Below, in pieces: positions 48,096 to 57,223 of a stretch of 64,000 nucleotides of DNA (its first letter is position 1; each line of letters opens with the position of its first letter). This DNA is from Lonicera japonica. Its lineage: Eukaryota > Streptophyta > Magnoliopsida > Dipsacales > Caprifoliaceae. A model generated the notes under the pieces. It had not been told where the DNA came from. It worked only from the letters and a program-made list of their open reading frames with translations, and ran no database searches. The stretch covers positions 78,164,414 through 78,228,413 of the forward strand of contig CM038471.1 of NCBI GenBank assembly GCA_021464415.1. The letters are read 5' to 3'. The position numbers and the translations under genes were made by a program.

Positions 48096-49352
48096 ATGTC
48101 TTCCTACCGTACCAACTCTGATTTTTCTTATGTTAAAGCTCGAGATGCTCTGATATCTTCTGAAAATGGTTTGAACTTTGGTGCATTCAGTCCTTTGGCG
48201 GGCTGGTGCCATCGTCCTGTAGATTTCTCCTTTCTGTTAGGTGCCTTGTATTTCTGGAGTCCTGCGGACCATCTCTTTCGTTTTGGACTAGATGAGCTCT
48301 GCCCAACCTATGAGGAGTTCTCCTGGCTGTTACGTTCTGACGTTCGTCTCCCGATGGCAGTTCCTATAGAAGGAATCGGTCCCCGCGACATGCTAATTGC
48401 TCTGTTAGCCATTCCCCAAGCGGCCTGCGATGGTTTCATTGTCGACGGGCTCCTTGACCTCCACAAAATGGTGAGGTTCTTTCATCGTTATGAAGATAGG
48501 GCCTCTTACGGCGTGGGGAGTACTGCAGCGGCCCTGATTTGCCTGGTTTCTGATATGCTGCTGGTGACAGGTTCTTCCCGTGTTGATCCGACTATCTTGA
48601 GTCTGATTTACCAGGCTAGAAATGGGGAGTCTATAGTGCCGATCATTCTTGCAGAGACCTTGAATGGTCTTGATGATGTTCAACGGGGGGCCTCGCCCTT
48701 CTTCCGGGGGAGCCCGCGTCTGCTATACATGTGGCTGTTAGAGCGCTTTCGATCGGTGGGTTTCAGCGGAGTTCGGCTCGACAATCCGACTCATTTCTTC
48801 CATCGGCCTCTCTTTGGTGCTTTGACCATGTCTTCCTCTGATTGGACGGTGTGGTTTTCGGAGAACTTTCGGGCTATCCGGTGGAACATTCCTTAGTGGA
48901 AGCTGAGGGCGATGGTACTTAGCACCGGGGGTCAGAACTACGTTCGGCTCCGCGGGCTTTGGTTTACTTCCTTTTACCTCCCTGGGCGTCTTCTTCGGCA
49001 GTTTAACATTCCTCAGGAAGTTCCCCTTGGTCTGAACAACTTCTCTTCTGAGTCTAAATTTGTGACCCCACATGTTTCTTTATCGGTAGAGAGGATGTGG
49101 CGTGCTCGACTGACTCGTCAGTTCAATTATGCCCGTTTTGGTATTACCCGGCCCCTCCGGGCTGACATTATCCGCTCTTGCTGGCAATCTCTAGAAGGAG
49201 AGCTGATTGATGACCCCTTTCAAATGGAGTGGTTCCGATTCATGGATTCTGAGCCTACAGAGGATGGCATTGTCTTTGCGTACCAAATTTTGGATGAGGC
49301 TCGAATTGATTTGGCCGCTGAGGACCCAGTGTGGCCAACCCCTAGGGATTAG
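48096..49352 (+). pseudogene. Second antisense gene, DUF7745-like, single exon, one stop
   Basis: One frame runs from ATG 48096 to TAG 49350-49352 with a single in-frame TAG at 48894-48896, so 418 codons in all. The segment LYFWSPADHLFRFGLDELCPTYEEFSWLL resembles the conserved start of plant DUF7745/PMD-related proteins (FW.P.Y..F.FG..DL.PT.EEY..LL), based on my memory of that group. A second half has LWFTSFYLPGRLLRQF and a basic C-terminal region. No catalytic motif is visible. It runs opposite to pol, ends about 230 bases from the pol stop, and an AATAAA follows at 49440. The function is unknown; a DNA- or chromatin-related role is inference from the PMD neighbour. Confidence 0.65.
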
Positions 49353-49585
49353 TTTATTCTTTGTATGCTGTACTTCCTTTGTAACTCTCGGTGTTCTGAA
49401 CCACCTCTTTAATAATATATGAAGGGACTTTTTATGAGAAATAAATTTCTTTACAAAGCTTTAAACCGGGCCTGAAGTCACTTCTCAGGTTGCCTACGTT
49501 CCCCCCCTTTTTTTTTTGATTTTTTTCAGAAAATACAATATTCGAGTTGGGGCTCAGGTTTACGTAGTTCTTATACATGTCGTGC

Positions 49586-51319
49586 TTATTGATAATACTT
49601 CTTCAGTCGGTCCATGTTGACTGGTGAATGTAGTAACTGCCCGTCTAGGTCAGTGAGTATAGCGGCGCCTCCTGTATTGATTTCTTTGACGATATACGGC
49701 CCTGTCCACTTCTGCCCGAACTTTCCCCTCGGATCTCTGGCTGGCTCTCGAATTTCTTTCAACACGATGTCATTTTCATTGATACCCCGAGTCCTCACTC
49801 TCTGGTTAAATGCTCGAGCGATTCTCTTCTGATACCCTTGATGGTGGTATGCGGCTTTCAATCTTTTCTCATCTAGTAAGGCTAGCTCGTTATAACGTGC
49901 CTGGACCCACTCCAGTTCATTGACCTGATTCTCTAGCATTACTCTGAGGGAAGGGACCTCTAACTCGACAGGGAGGACTGCTTCCATCCCGTATGTAAGC
50001 GAGAACGGGGTTGCCCCGGTAGAGACCCTTTCGGTGGTGCGGTATCCCCACAATGCATATGGTAATTTCTCCGGCCAGTCCCGGCAGGTGTCGGTCATCT
50101 TGCTTAGGATATTCTTCAAATTCTTGTTGGCGGCTTCAACTGCCCCATTGGTTTGTGGTCTATATGGCGAAGATTTGTGTCGGGTGATACCGTATTCTTC
50201 CATGACTGTATTAGCTTCTCCTTCGAAGTGGGTGCCGTTATCTGAGATGATCTCGTGTGGGACCCCATATCGGCAGACAATATTCCTTTTGATGAATCGG
50301 GCAACTTTCCTTGCATCCAGGGTTTGGTAAGATTCGGCTTCCACCCATTTGGTGAAGTAGTCGATGGCTACTAGTATGAATTCATGGCCGTTGCTGGCTT
50401 TGGGTGAGACTTTCCCAATGACGTCAATTCCCCAGGCTGAAAAAGGCCAGGGAGCAGTCATGTTGTACAACTCTTTTGGAGGAAGCTTCTGGGACTTAGC
50501 ATAAATTTGGCATTTGTGACAACGGCGTACATGATCAGCGCAGTCAGTTTGTAGGGTAGACCAGAAATACCCTTGCCTGATGATCTTGCGGGCAAGCGTA
50601 TGCCCGCTCATATGAGGTCCGCAATCGCCCCCATGTATCTGATCCATCATTCTAACTGATTCTTCTTCGGTGAGACATTGAAGATGAGTCCCGTCGTAGT
50701 TCCTCTTATATAATCTTCCGGCACAGAGTATGAATCCTGATGCTAGTCTCCTGAGTGTGACCCGTGTTTTCTTGTCTGCTTTCTCGGGATACTGATGGTT
50801 CTTCAGCAGGTTCCAGATATCATAAAACCAAACGGTTGAGTCACCGTCTTTTTCAATTTCCACCTCAAGGGTCATGCAGTGCGCGGGTCCTGATTTCTTT
50901 TGTACCGTGAGGGTTATTTCTTCCATCCTCTCCGGAATATCGATCATAGATGCCAGGGTTGCCAATGCGTCAGCAAAACTATTCTGGGACCTGGGGATAT
51001 AGTAAAACTCCACACGCTCGAACCTTCCTGCGACTTCTTCTAGTCGGGCGAGGTAAGGGACCAATTTCTCATCTCTGATCTTCCATTCCTTCAGAACTTG
51101 ATGGACCACTAGTGCTGAATCTCCGTATACCTGTATCCTCCTTATACCCCTTTGAAAAGCGATCTCTAACCCGAGTATGCAGGCTTCATATTCGGCCATA
51201 TTGTTGGTGCAGAAGAAGTCCAGTCGATATGATACCGGGGAGTGAGTTTGGTCTGGAGAGACTAACAGGATGCCTATCCCGTTTCCGTTCCGATTGGCGG
51301 CCCCGTCAAAGTACAACCT
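49586..51319 (-). CDS. Tat pol, C part: second RNase H and integrase
   Basis: The frame continues from the PR-RT part after one TAG (51320-51322). It begins LYFDGAANRNGNG, the start of the extra RNase H domain of Tat elements, with catalytic Asp and later EYEACILGLE and YGDSALVV. Integrase follows: H2C2 zinc region (HMSGH ... CHKC, about 50500-50625), core with GIDVIG, SDNGTHFEG (about 50225-50250) and the Glu in VEAANKNLK, then a C-terminal region with GPYIVKEI. There is no chromodomain, as usual for Tat. It ends at TAA 49586. About 577 aa. Internally intact. Confidence 0.9.
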   Translation of the reverse strand, partial: RLYFDGAANRNGNGIGILLVSPDQTHSPVSYRLDFFCTNNMAEYEACILGLEIAFQRGIRRIQVYGDSALVVHQVLKEWKIRDEKLVPYLARLEEVAGRFERVEFYYIPRSQNSFADALATLASMIDIPERMEEITLTVQKKSGPAHCMTLEVEIEKDGDSTVWFYDIWNLLKNHQYPEKADKKTRVTLRRLASGFILCAGRLYKRNYDGTHLQCLTEEESVRMMDQIHGGDCGPHMSGHTLARKIIRQGYFWSTLQTDCADHVRRCHKCQIYAKSQKLPPKELYNMTAPWPFSAWGIDVIGKVSPKASNGHEFILVAIDYFTKWVEAESYQTLDARKVARFIKRNIVCRYGVPHEIISDNGTHFEGEANTVMEEYGITRHKSSPYRPQTNGAVEAANKNLKNILSKMTDTCRDWPEKLPYALWGYRTTERVSTGATPFSLTYGMEAVLPVELEVPSLRVMLENQVNELEWVQARYNELALLDEKRLKAAYHHQGYQKRIARAFNQRVRTRGINENDIVLKEIREPARDPRGKFGQKWTGPYIVKEINTGGAAILTDLDGQLLHSPVNMDRLKKYYQ

Positions 51320-54300
51320 CTAGTCTTCATTGATCTCGACGTTCATGATGGTTTCGTCCGGGAATTCGGCTTCTTCTATCATGTCTCCCAATATCGGATT
51401 GTGGGCCAGGTAATCAGCTATGATCTTGCCTTTGACTGCCTTCTGGGTCATGTAGGTGATGTCGAATTCGGAGAGTAGAAATAACCATTTTGCCATTCGA
51501 TTCGAGAGAGCCGGTTTCTCGAAGAGGTATTTCAACGGATCAATCCGTGATGCCAGGATGACTGGAAAAACTAGCATGTAGTGCCGTAGTTTCTGTGTTA
51601 CCCAGACGAGAGCGGCACACGATTTTTCCAATGGTGTGTAGTTTATCTCAAATGGGGATAGCTTTTTGCTGAGGAAATAGATGGCCTGCTCCTTCCGGGT
51701 ATCAGTGAGGTGTTGGGCTAGCATTGCTCCCGCGGCTGAATCAGTGACGGTTAGGTATAGGATTAGTGGTAGTCCGGTCTGAGGCGGGGCTAACACTGGG
51801 GGCTTGGAGAGGTAATCTTTGATTTTGTCAAAAGCCTCCTGGCATTGATCGTTCCATTCTCCTGTTGAAGACTTCCTCAGGAGTTTGAAGATGGGTTCGC
51901 ACTTTTGAGTGAGCTGAGAGATAAACCTACTGATGTACTGCAGATTACCCAAAAAACCCCGGATTTCTCTCTCGGTACGAGGCTCGGGCATGTCTTGGAT
52001 AGCTTGAACTTTAGCGGGGTCCACCTCGATTCCTTTCTTACTGACGACATATCCCAGGAGTTTTCCTTTGGTTACCCCGAACACACATTTCTGCGGATTG
52101 AGTCTCATCTGATACTGGCGGAGCCGATCAAAGAAGGCTCGCAAGGCTGATACGTGGCCTTCCCTCTCTTTTGACTTGATTATCATGTCGTCTACATACA
52201 CCTCTACTTCTTTGTGAATCATGTCGTGAAAGATAGCCGTAGCTGCCCTCTGATATGTTGCCCCGGCGTTCTTCAGCCCAAACGGCATAACGGTGTAGCA
52301 GTATGTTCCCCACGGTGTGATAAATGCTGTTTTCTCCTGGTGATCCGGGTGCATCTTGATCTGGTTATATCCGGCAAAACCATCCACAAATGACTTCAGG
52401 GCGTGGTTGGCAGTATTATCTACTATCAAATCGATGTTGGGCAATGGAAAATCGTCCTTTGGACAAGCTTTATTGAGATCCCGGTAATCCACACACATGC
52501 GGACTTTCCCATTAGCTTTTGGAACAGGCACGATGTTGGCTAACCACGAGGGGTACTCGATCACCCGTAAGAATCCCACACTCAGTTGTTTCATTACCTC
52601 TTCTTTCACTTTCAAGGACCATTCTGGCGTAAGTTTTCTCAGCTTCTGTTTGACGGGCCTAAGTTCTGGATTGGTGTGTATTTCGTGCATGACTATCTGA
52701 CTGTTCAAACCCGGCATATCTGCATAAGACCAGGCGAAGACATCCACATACTCTTTCAGAGTTTGTGTGAATTCGTCTCTCTCTGTCCCACTTAGGCTTG
52801 CCCCAATGCGGACCTCTTTTCTGTCCTCCTCTGTTCCGAGGTTAATCACAAGAGTGTCTCCTTCCTCGCTTTGTATACGTTGCTCCTCCCGTTCAGGGTG
52901 TTCGTTCATTCTTTCCAATTCCATATAAGCAATTACAGAATTAAAAATAACAGGATAACGCAAAATAGACTCCTCTTTATTGATACTAGTATTTACAGGT
53001 ACAAGTTTAAAAAGTTCATTTAGGAGTGACTCCTTCCTATCCTTACCCTCACTCTTATCTCTCACCCTTACAATTTCGCTCTTTTCCCTTTCCCATTGGT
53101 AGTCTGGATCAGCGTATATCAAGTGTACAGGGTCGTCTCCTGGCTCATCATCTCCCAGAGCCATGATGTCGAAGAGATCTCCGATCATTTCTTCCTCTTC
53201 GCCTTTCATGTCTTCACTTTCTTCCTTCGGCCCGATTGTCAACTTGGTAGCGAAGCTGTGTACGGTGTTTTCTTTGATATATAGGTCCTCTTCATAGAAG
53301 ATTTCCCACCCAGGAAGGTTCTCTCCGTCGCTGTTTCTCCAAGGCTCCTGGAAGCCGCAAAAGGGGAAGTCCTCTCCTTCTTTGACAAAGAACCCGTTCA
53401 GAGAGCTGAAACTCGGATACTGATGCCCTCGACCCCTTTTTTGTTGATCGTCCTCTTCAGTGTGTTGGTACCCCAAACCTTCCCTCTCGTACCTTGCTAC
53501 TGGTTCCAATGCTTGAAGTAGTCCTGGTTGTCCCATTCCCAGACCGGCTCCAGGCAAGTATTTCATCATTCTCAACATATTTATAATCTTGGTGCTGAGA
53601 CCGGGGATATTGTCAGGGGGAAGATACCTGATTGTCTGGGTGCTAAGAGTTTGCACTTGAGGCTCGTAAGAAAAGCCTCCTAACTGTATGCTCTGGCTCC
53701 CGATTCCCAAAACTGGTAACTCCATATCCGCCAAGGTCCTTTCAGGATCTCCTTGGATGGTAATTATGTTCCCTTCAAACGGTATCTTGATCTTTTGGTG
53801 CAAGGAGGAGGGGAGTGCTCCTATGTCATGTAGCCATGCTCTTCCCAACAGTAAGTTAAAACTGGAAGGAATGTCTATGATTTGAAAGTTGGCCGGGAAG
53901 CTTCCGGGACCAACCATGAGATCAAGTTTCAGAGACCCCAGAACGGCCCTCCTGGTATTATCATAGGCCCTGACGGTTACAGCGGATGGTGAGAGCTCTG
54001 AATCTGAGATACCCAAGCATCTGGCAGTCTTTAGGGGGCAGACATTTATGGTCGACCCATTGTCGATGAGAACTTGTGGCAAGATCTTCCCTCGGGTTCG
54101 GACGGTGATATGGAGAGCCAGGCTGTGTTTTCTCCCCAACGGAGACAAGTCTTCATCTGAAAATGACAGACTTCTTTGGACTGTGAGTGACCCGATCATG
54201 TTTGGCAGTTGTTCGGGTGTGGAGTCCGGCGATATGACAGCCTCATCCAGGAGTTTAATGAAAGCGGTCCTGTGAGGTTTGGAGGCAACCAAGAGGCCCC

Positions 54301-54526
54301 AAATGGTGATGTGTGCCTGGGTTTTCTTCAACTGTTCCAGTACTCGGTCTTCTCCTACTTCTTTTGGAGGCGGTGATTTTTCGGCATCCATCGGTGGTGG
54401 CTGGTATACCTTTCCTGAGCGGGTAATCTGTTGTATCCAAAGGGATGTTGGGTCTGATCCTTCTGAAGTTTCTGACGACTCTGGTTCTGCCGACCAGCTA
54501 AAAGTCCCGGGGGAGGTTTCTGTCAT
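51320..54526 (-). CDS. Tat pol, N part: protease, G-patch, reverse transcriptase, RNase H
   Basis: From ATG 54526 the 1068-aa frame carries a retropepsin-like protease (LIDNGSTINVCPLK, near residue 157), a G-patch-like segment (KYLPGAGLGMGQPG ... GLGY, about residues 325-360), an acidic region, RT (YVDDMIIKS near 52190) and the first RNase H with the LYLTVTDSAAGAML and YTPLEKSCAALVW segments. It ends at a TAG where relatives have Trp, before LYFDGA; TGG to TAG by one G-to-A change explains it. The frame is also the gag frame, separated from gag by a single TAA and 39 bases. Role: polyprotein for replication of the element. Confidence 0.92.
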   Translation of the reverse strand: MTETSPGTFSWSAEPESSETSEGSDPTSLWIQQITRSGKVYQPPPMDAEKSPPPKEVGEDRVLEQLKKTQAHITIWGLLVASKPHRTAFIKLLDEAVISPDSTPEQLPNMIGSLTVQRSLSFSDEDLSPLGRKHSLALHITVRTRGKILPQVLIDNGSTINVCPLKTARCLGISDSELSPSAVTVRAYDNTRRAVLGSLKLDLMVGPGSFPANFQIIDIPSSFNLLLGRAWLHDIGALPSSLHQKIKIPFEGNIITIQGDPERTLADMELPVLGIGSQSIQLGGFSYEPQVQTLSTQTIRYLPPDNIPGLSTKIINMLRMMKYLPGAGLGMGQPGLLQALEPVARYEREGLGYQHTEEDDQQKRGRGHQYPSFSSLNGFFVKEGEDFPFCGFQEPWRNSDGENLPGWEIFYEEDLYIKENTVHSFATKLTIGPKEESEDMKGEEEEMIGDLFDIMALGDDEPGDDPVHLIYADPDYQWEREKSEIVRVRDKSEGKDRKESLLNELFKLVPVNTSINKEESILRYPVIFNSVIAYMELERMNEHPEREEQRIQSEEGDTLVINLGTEEDRKEVRIGASLSGTERDEFTQTLKEYVDVFAWSYADMPGLNSQIVMHEIHTNPELRPVKQKLRKLTPEWSLKVKEEVMKQLSVGFLRVIEYPSWLANIVPVPKANGKVRMCVDYRDLNKACPKDDFPLPNIDLIVDNTANHALKSFVDGFAGYNQIKMHPDHQEKTAFITPWGTYCYTVMPFGLKNAGATYQRAATAIFHDMIHKEVEVYVDDMIIKSKEREGHVSALRAFFDRLRQYQMRLNPQKCVFGVTKGKLLGYVVSKKGIEVDPAKVQAIQDMPEPRTEREIRGFLGNLQYISRFISQLTQKCEPIFKLLRKSSTGEWNDQCQEAFDKIKDYLSKPPVLAPPQTGLPLILYLTVTDSAAGAMLAQHLTDTRKEQAIYFLSKKLSPFEINYTPLEKSCAALVWVTQKLRHYMLVFPVILASRIDPLKYLFEKPALSNRMAKWLFLLSEFDITYMTQKAVKGKIIADYLAHNPILGDMIEEAEFPDETIMNVEINED

Positions 54527-54565
54527 ACAGATTGTCTCCTTATGAGGGGGGCGGGGTTTCCATGG

Positions 54566-56470
54566 TTATTTTTTCTTGTCCTGGGTCCATCCTATCCCAG
54601 CTTTCCCAGGATTGGTTTTGATGGTGAGGGGTTGCGAGATCCCCTGATTTGTCTTTCCTAAGCCCTGCCCAGGTAGGAAGTTCATCTTGGCCATCCATTG
54701 GTCAATTATTGGGTTGAGGCCTGGGGCAACTTGTGTTTTTGCCGATAGCATAACGGGTGCCTTATAGGCTGGATCGTCCCGAATGCGTCCTACGGGATCA
54801 AAGCCTTCATCAGTGGTTAAGGCGTTAATTCCCGCAGGTGGAGCATGATTGGGGAGGGGGTTGTTGGTAACATTGGGCCCGCTGGGTGTGGGGATGGTTC
54901 CGGCTTCAATGAGGTCCTGGATACGATGGCGGAGAGCTAAACAACGTTCCGTGTCATGGCCTGCCGCCTGATGGTACGCACAGTTCTCATTCATTCTCCA
55001 AGTGTTGGGAATAGGATTTGGTGGAGGGCGTGGGTTGAGTGGGGTGACTAGTCCGGCCTTTTGGAGTAGTTCCAGGCTTTTGACCAGAGTAGTGGGGAGG
55101 GTGCAGAAATTTCTCCTTTTCTTGACCTCGGTGTTTGAAGAGTCTCCCTGCGTAGGCCAACTCATTGGGGGGACTTGCGGTGACTGCTGAAATGGGTTTT
55201 GTTGATATGGGTACGAGCTTAGTTGGTTTACGGCTGGAGTGGCCGTCTTTCTTCCAGTGTAAGAGGCCTTCTTGGTATCCGTGTCCGCCTTTCTGGCCAA
55301 TTCTTCCTCTACCTGTGACCCCATACTCAACAGGGCTCTGAAGTGTGGGAATACATGCTTTCCCATGCAGTTCAATACAGCTGGAGTAAAATTCTTCTGT
55401 ATGATTTCTAACTGCTCTTCTTCGTCGGGCCGTTTGGACATTTGGGATGCCATTTCCCTCCAGCGGGTGACAAAGTCGCTGAAGCTTTCTTTCTCGCCTT
55501 GCTTGGCCATTTCCAGGTGTTTACGGGTAATTTCCAAATTCTCGTTGGACCCGTACTTGGTCATGAATTCTTTGACGATATCCCCCCAAGTTTTCGTGTG
55601 GTGTTTCTCTAGGTCGAAGAACCATCTCAGGGCTGCCCCCGTGAGAGTCATGTGAAAAGCCTGAGCCAGCTCCGGCTCTCCACAGCCGGACACTTGCATG
55701 GATCTGATGTAGGATTGGAGATGGGTTTTGGGGGGTGTAGTACCAGTGAATTTGGTGATAAAGGGGAGCTTAAATCCTTGAGGTAGTCTGGCTTCTGGGT
55801 AGAGGGAAAAGGCGTTCATGTCTGTGATCTCGTCTCCCCCTTTCATCAGAGAAACACCTCTTTGCAGAACCTTCATCTGCTCTTTCAATTTCTTCATTTC
55901 TTCGCTCTCTCTTGACACCTCATCGGGCTGTTCCCGGGCTATCATTGATTCTGCGTATACTGCCCGGAGTCGGTTGATGTCTGGGTACTCATTGGGAGGG
56001 GCTATTGGGGCTGGTGGAATAGGTCTTGCGGGGACTTGTGGCCATGGTTGATATTGGGGATCGAGGCCTTGCTGAGGTTGTGGCCAGACGATAGGTGGCT
56101 CTTGTTGTTGGTATGTGGGGCCTGAATCCGGGGCCCATTGGTTCTGATTGTTGGGGTCGGTTTGAACGGGACCGGCCATGTTGGGGCCCGTTTGGGGTGG
56201 ATTGGTTCCTTGGATTGGGGGAAGTACTTGTGAAGATTGCCCTTGATTCGGATCTCGATTCGGTGGTAGTTGCTCAAACCCGGGTGGTGCGGTCCGTTCG
56301 GCTGACAACTCTTCCATTCGAATCCGGGTGTTCTGTTGCTCACTTGTGAGGCTTGCCAAATTCATGCTGACGGTCATCAACAAACGGTGCATCTCGGCTA
56401 AAGTCGGTTGAACTGCAGACGCCTCGGCTAGGCTCTGATTTGTCTCCTGATTCTCTCGTCCATCGGCCAT
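54566..56470 (-). CDS. Tat gag
   Basis: The ATG at 56470 (MADGREN) starts a 634-aa protein; the longer open frame upstream begins with GTG. Residues about 140-210 are Pro/Gln-rich. The Retrotrans_gag core is clear (LPFITKFTGTTPPKTHLQSY, WFFDLEKHHTKTW, FVTRWREMA). A zinc-knuckle-like CAYHQAAGHDTERC lies near 54945-54985. A G-patch-like MNFLPGQGLGKTNQG and GIGW close the protein. It ends DKKK-TAA at 54566, in frame with pol. It would form the particle that packages element RNA. Confidence 0.9.
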   Translation of the reverse strand: MADGRENQETNQSLAEASAVQPTLAEMHRLLMTVSMNLASLTSEQQNTRIRMEELSAERTAPPGFEQLPPNRDPNQGQSSQVLPPIQGTNPPQTGPNMAGPVQTDPNNQNQWAPDSGPTYQQQEPPIVWPQPQQGLDPQYQPWPQVPARPIPPAPIAPPNEYPDINRLRAVYAESMIAREQPDEVSRESEEMKKLKEQMKVLQRGVSLMKGGDEITDMNAFSLYPEARLPQGFKLPFITKFTGTTPPKTHLQSYIRSMQVSGCGEPELAQAFHMTLTGAALRWFFDLEKHHTKTWGDIVKEFMTKYGSNENLEITRKHLEMAKQGEKESFSDFVTRWREMASQMSKRPDEEEQLEIIQKNFTPAVLNCMGKHVFPHFRALLSMGSQVEEELARKADTDTKKASYTGRKTATPAVNQLSSYPYQQNPFQQSPQVPPMSWPTQGDSSNTEVKKRRNFCTLPTTLVKSLELLQKAGLVTPLNPRPPPNPIPNTWRMNENCAYHQAAGHDTERCLALRHRIQDLIEAGTIPTPSGPNVTNNPLPNHAPPAGINALTTDEGFDPVGRIRDDPAYKAPVMLSAKTQVAPGLNPIIDQWMAKMNFLPGQGLGKTNQGISQPLTIKTNPGKAGIGWTQDKKK

Positions 56471-57204
56471 TTCAGGTATGCTTGGTCTCACTAGTCTTCC
56501 GGTATGATCTCGACCGGCCCAACCTTCCAGACTGACGTCGTTTTATGGCTGTAGACGACACCACGTGGCGAAGATGAAGGGAGACTATGATGCGACTCGA
56601 TTTTTGCCAAAAGAATCACTAAAAATGGTCGAGAGAAAACCTCGGAAAATAGGTGTGGTAAAGTAAGCCGTAAGGTGGTACATCCCCTACAGCTGTATGA
56701 CAAGTGTTTTAACTGACTCAATCTTAGATGCAGCGCAGGTGTTCGAACGGTTAAGGCTTCAGGCTCCCTCCTTTTTGGCAAGACCTTGCGATATACCCCA
56801 AGGGCGGGTACGTGCAAGAATCTTTTGATATACTTCCCGGGTACGTGAGTGTTCTCGTCACTCGATATACCTCGGGGGCGTACTTGGCCAAGGAGAGTGG
56901 AAGTAAATGCTTTCGGTTTATGTTGGCCCAAGCAAGCCAACTCCCTACTCACTTATAATACTTCCGAGGGTTTGGGGTAAATTCACACTCGTAGAACCAA
57001 TGCATGATTTGTGATAGTGCGTGTAAAGTTCGAAAGGTTGGTTTCACAAATATCATTATCTTTATTACGTCTTTTCGAAAAACTCCCATTTTTTTAGAAA
57101 AAGGTTTCTTCTCAATCAATTAACATGAGTAGGGAAAGCAGTAAAAGCAAGTTTTCAACAGATAAACAAAGGTCCACATATAAGAGTCTAGTTTTCTAAT
57201 GGTC
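56471..57204 (-). other. Tat 5' leader between primer site and gag
   Basis: The leader is about 730 bases. The open frame at 56491-56952 has no recognisable domain and ends at the gag start region, so I treat it as leader. Short repeats around GATATACC and GGGCGTACGTGC-like segments occur at 56790-56890. Confidence 0.55.
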
Positions 57205-57222
57205 TCCCCAGCAGAGTCGCCA
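57205..57222 (-). other. Primer binding site of the Tat element
   Basis: One base after the 5' LTR, the minus strand reads TGGCGACTCTGCTGGGGA. It begins with TGG, complementary to the CCA end of a tRNA, and resembles the primer sites of Ogre/Tat elements (tRNA-Arg type, from memory). Confidence 0.75.
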
Positions 57223-57223
57223 C

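Noticed and set aside
51905..54545. + strand frames across pol
   Set aside because: Shadows of the 1068-aa pol frame; the strand choice is fixed by RT, protease and integrase motifs.
56491..56952. 153-aa frame upstream of gag as an extra ORF1
   Set aside because: No recognisable domain, basic low-information sequence, and it ends at the gag start; treated as leader.
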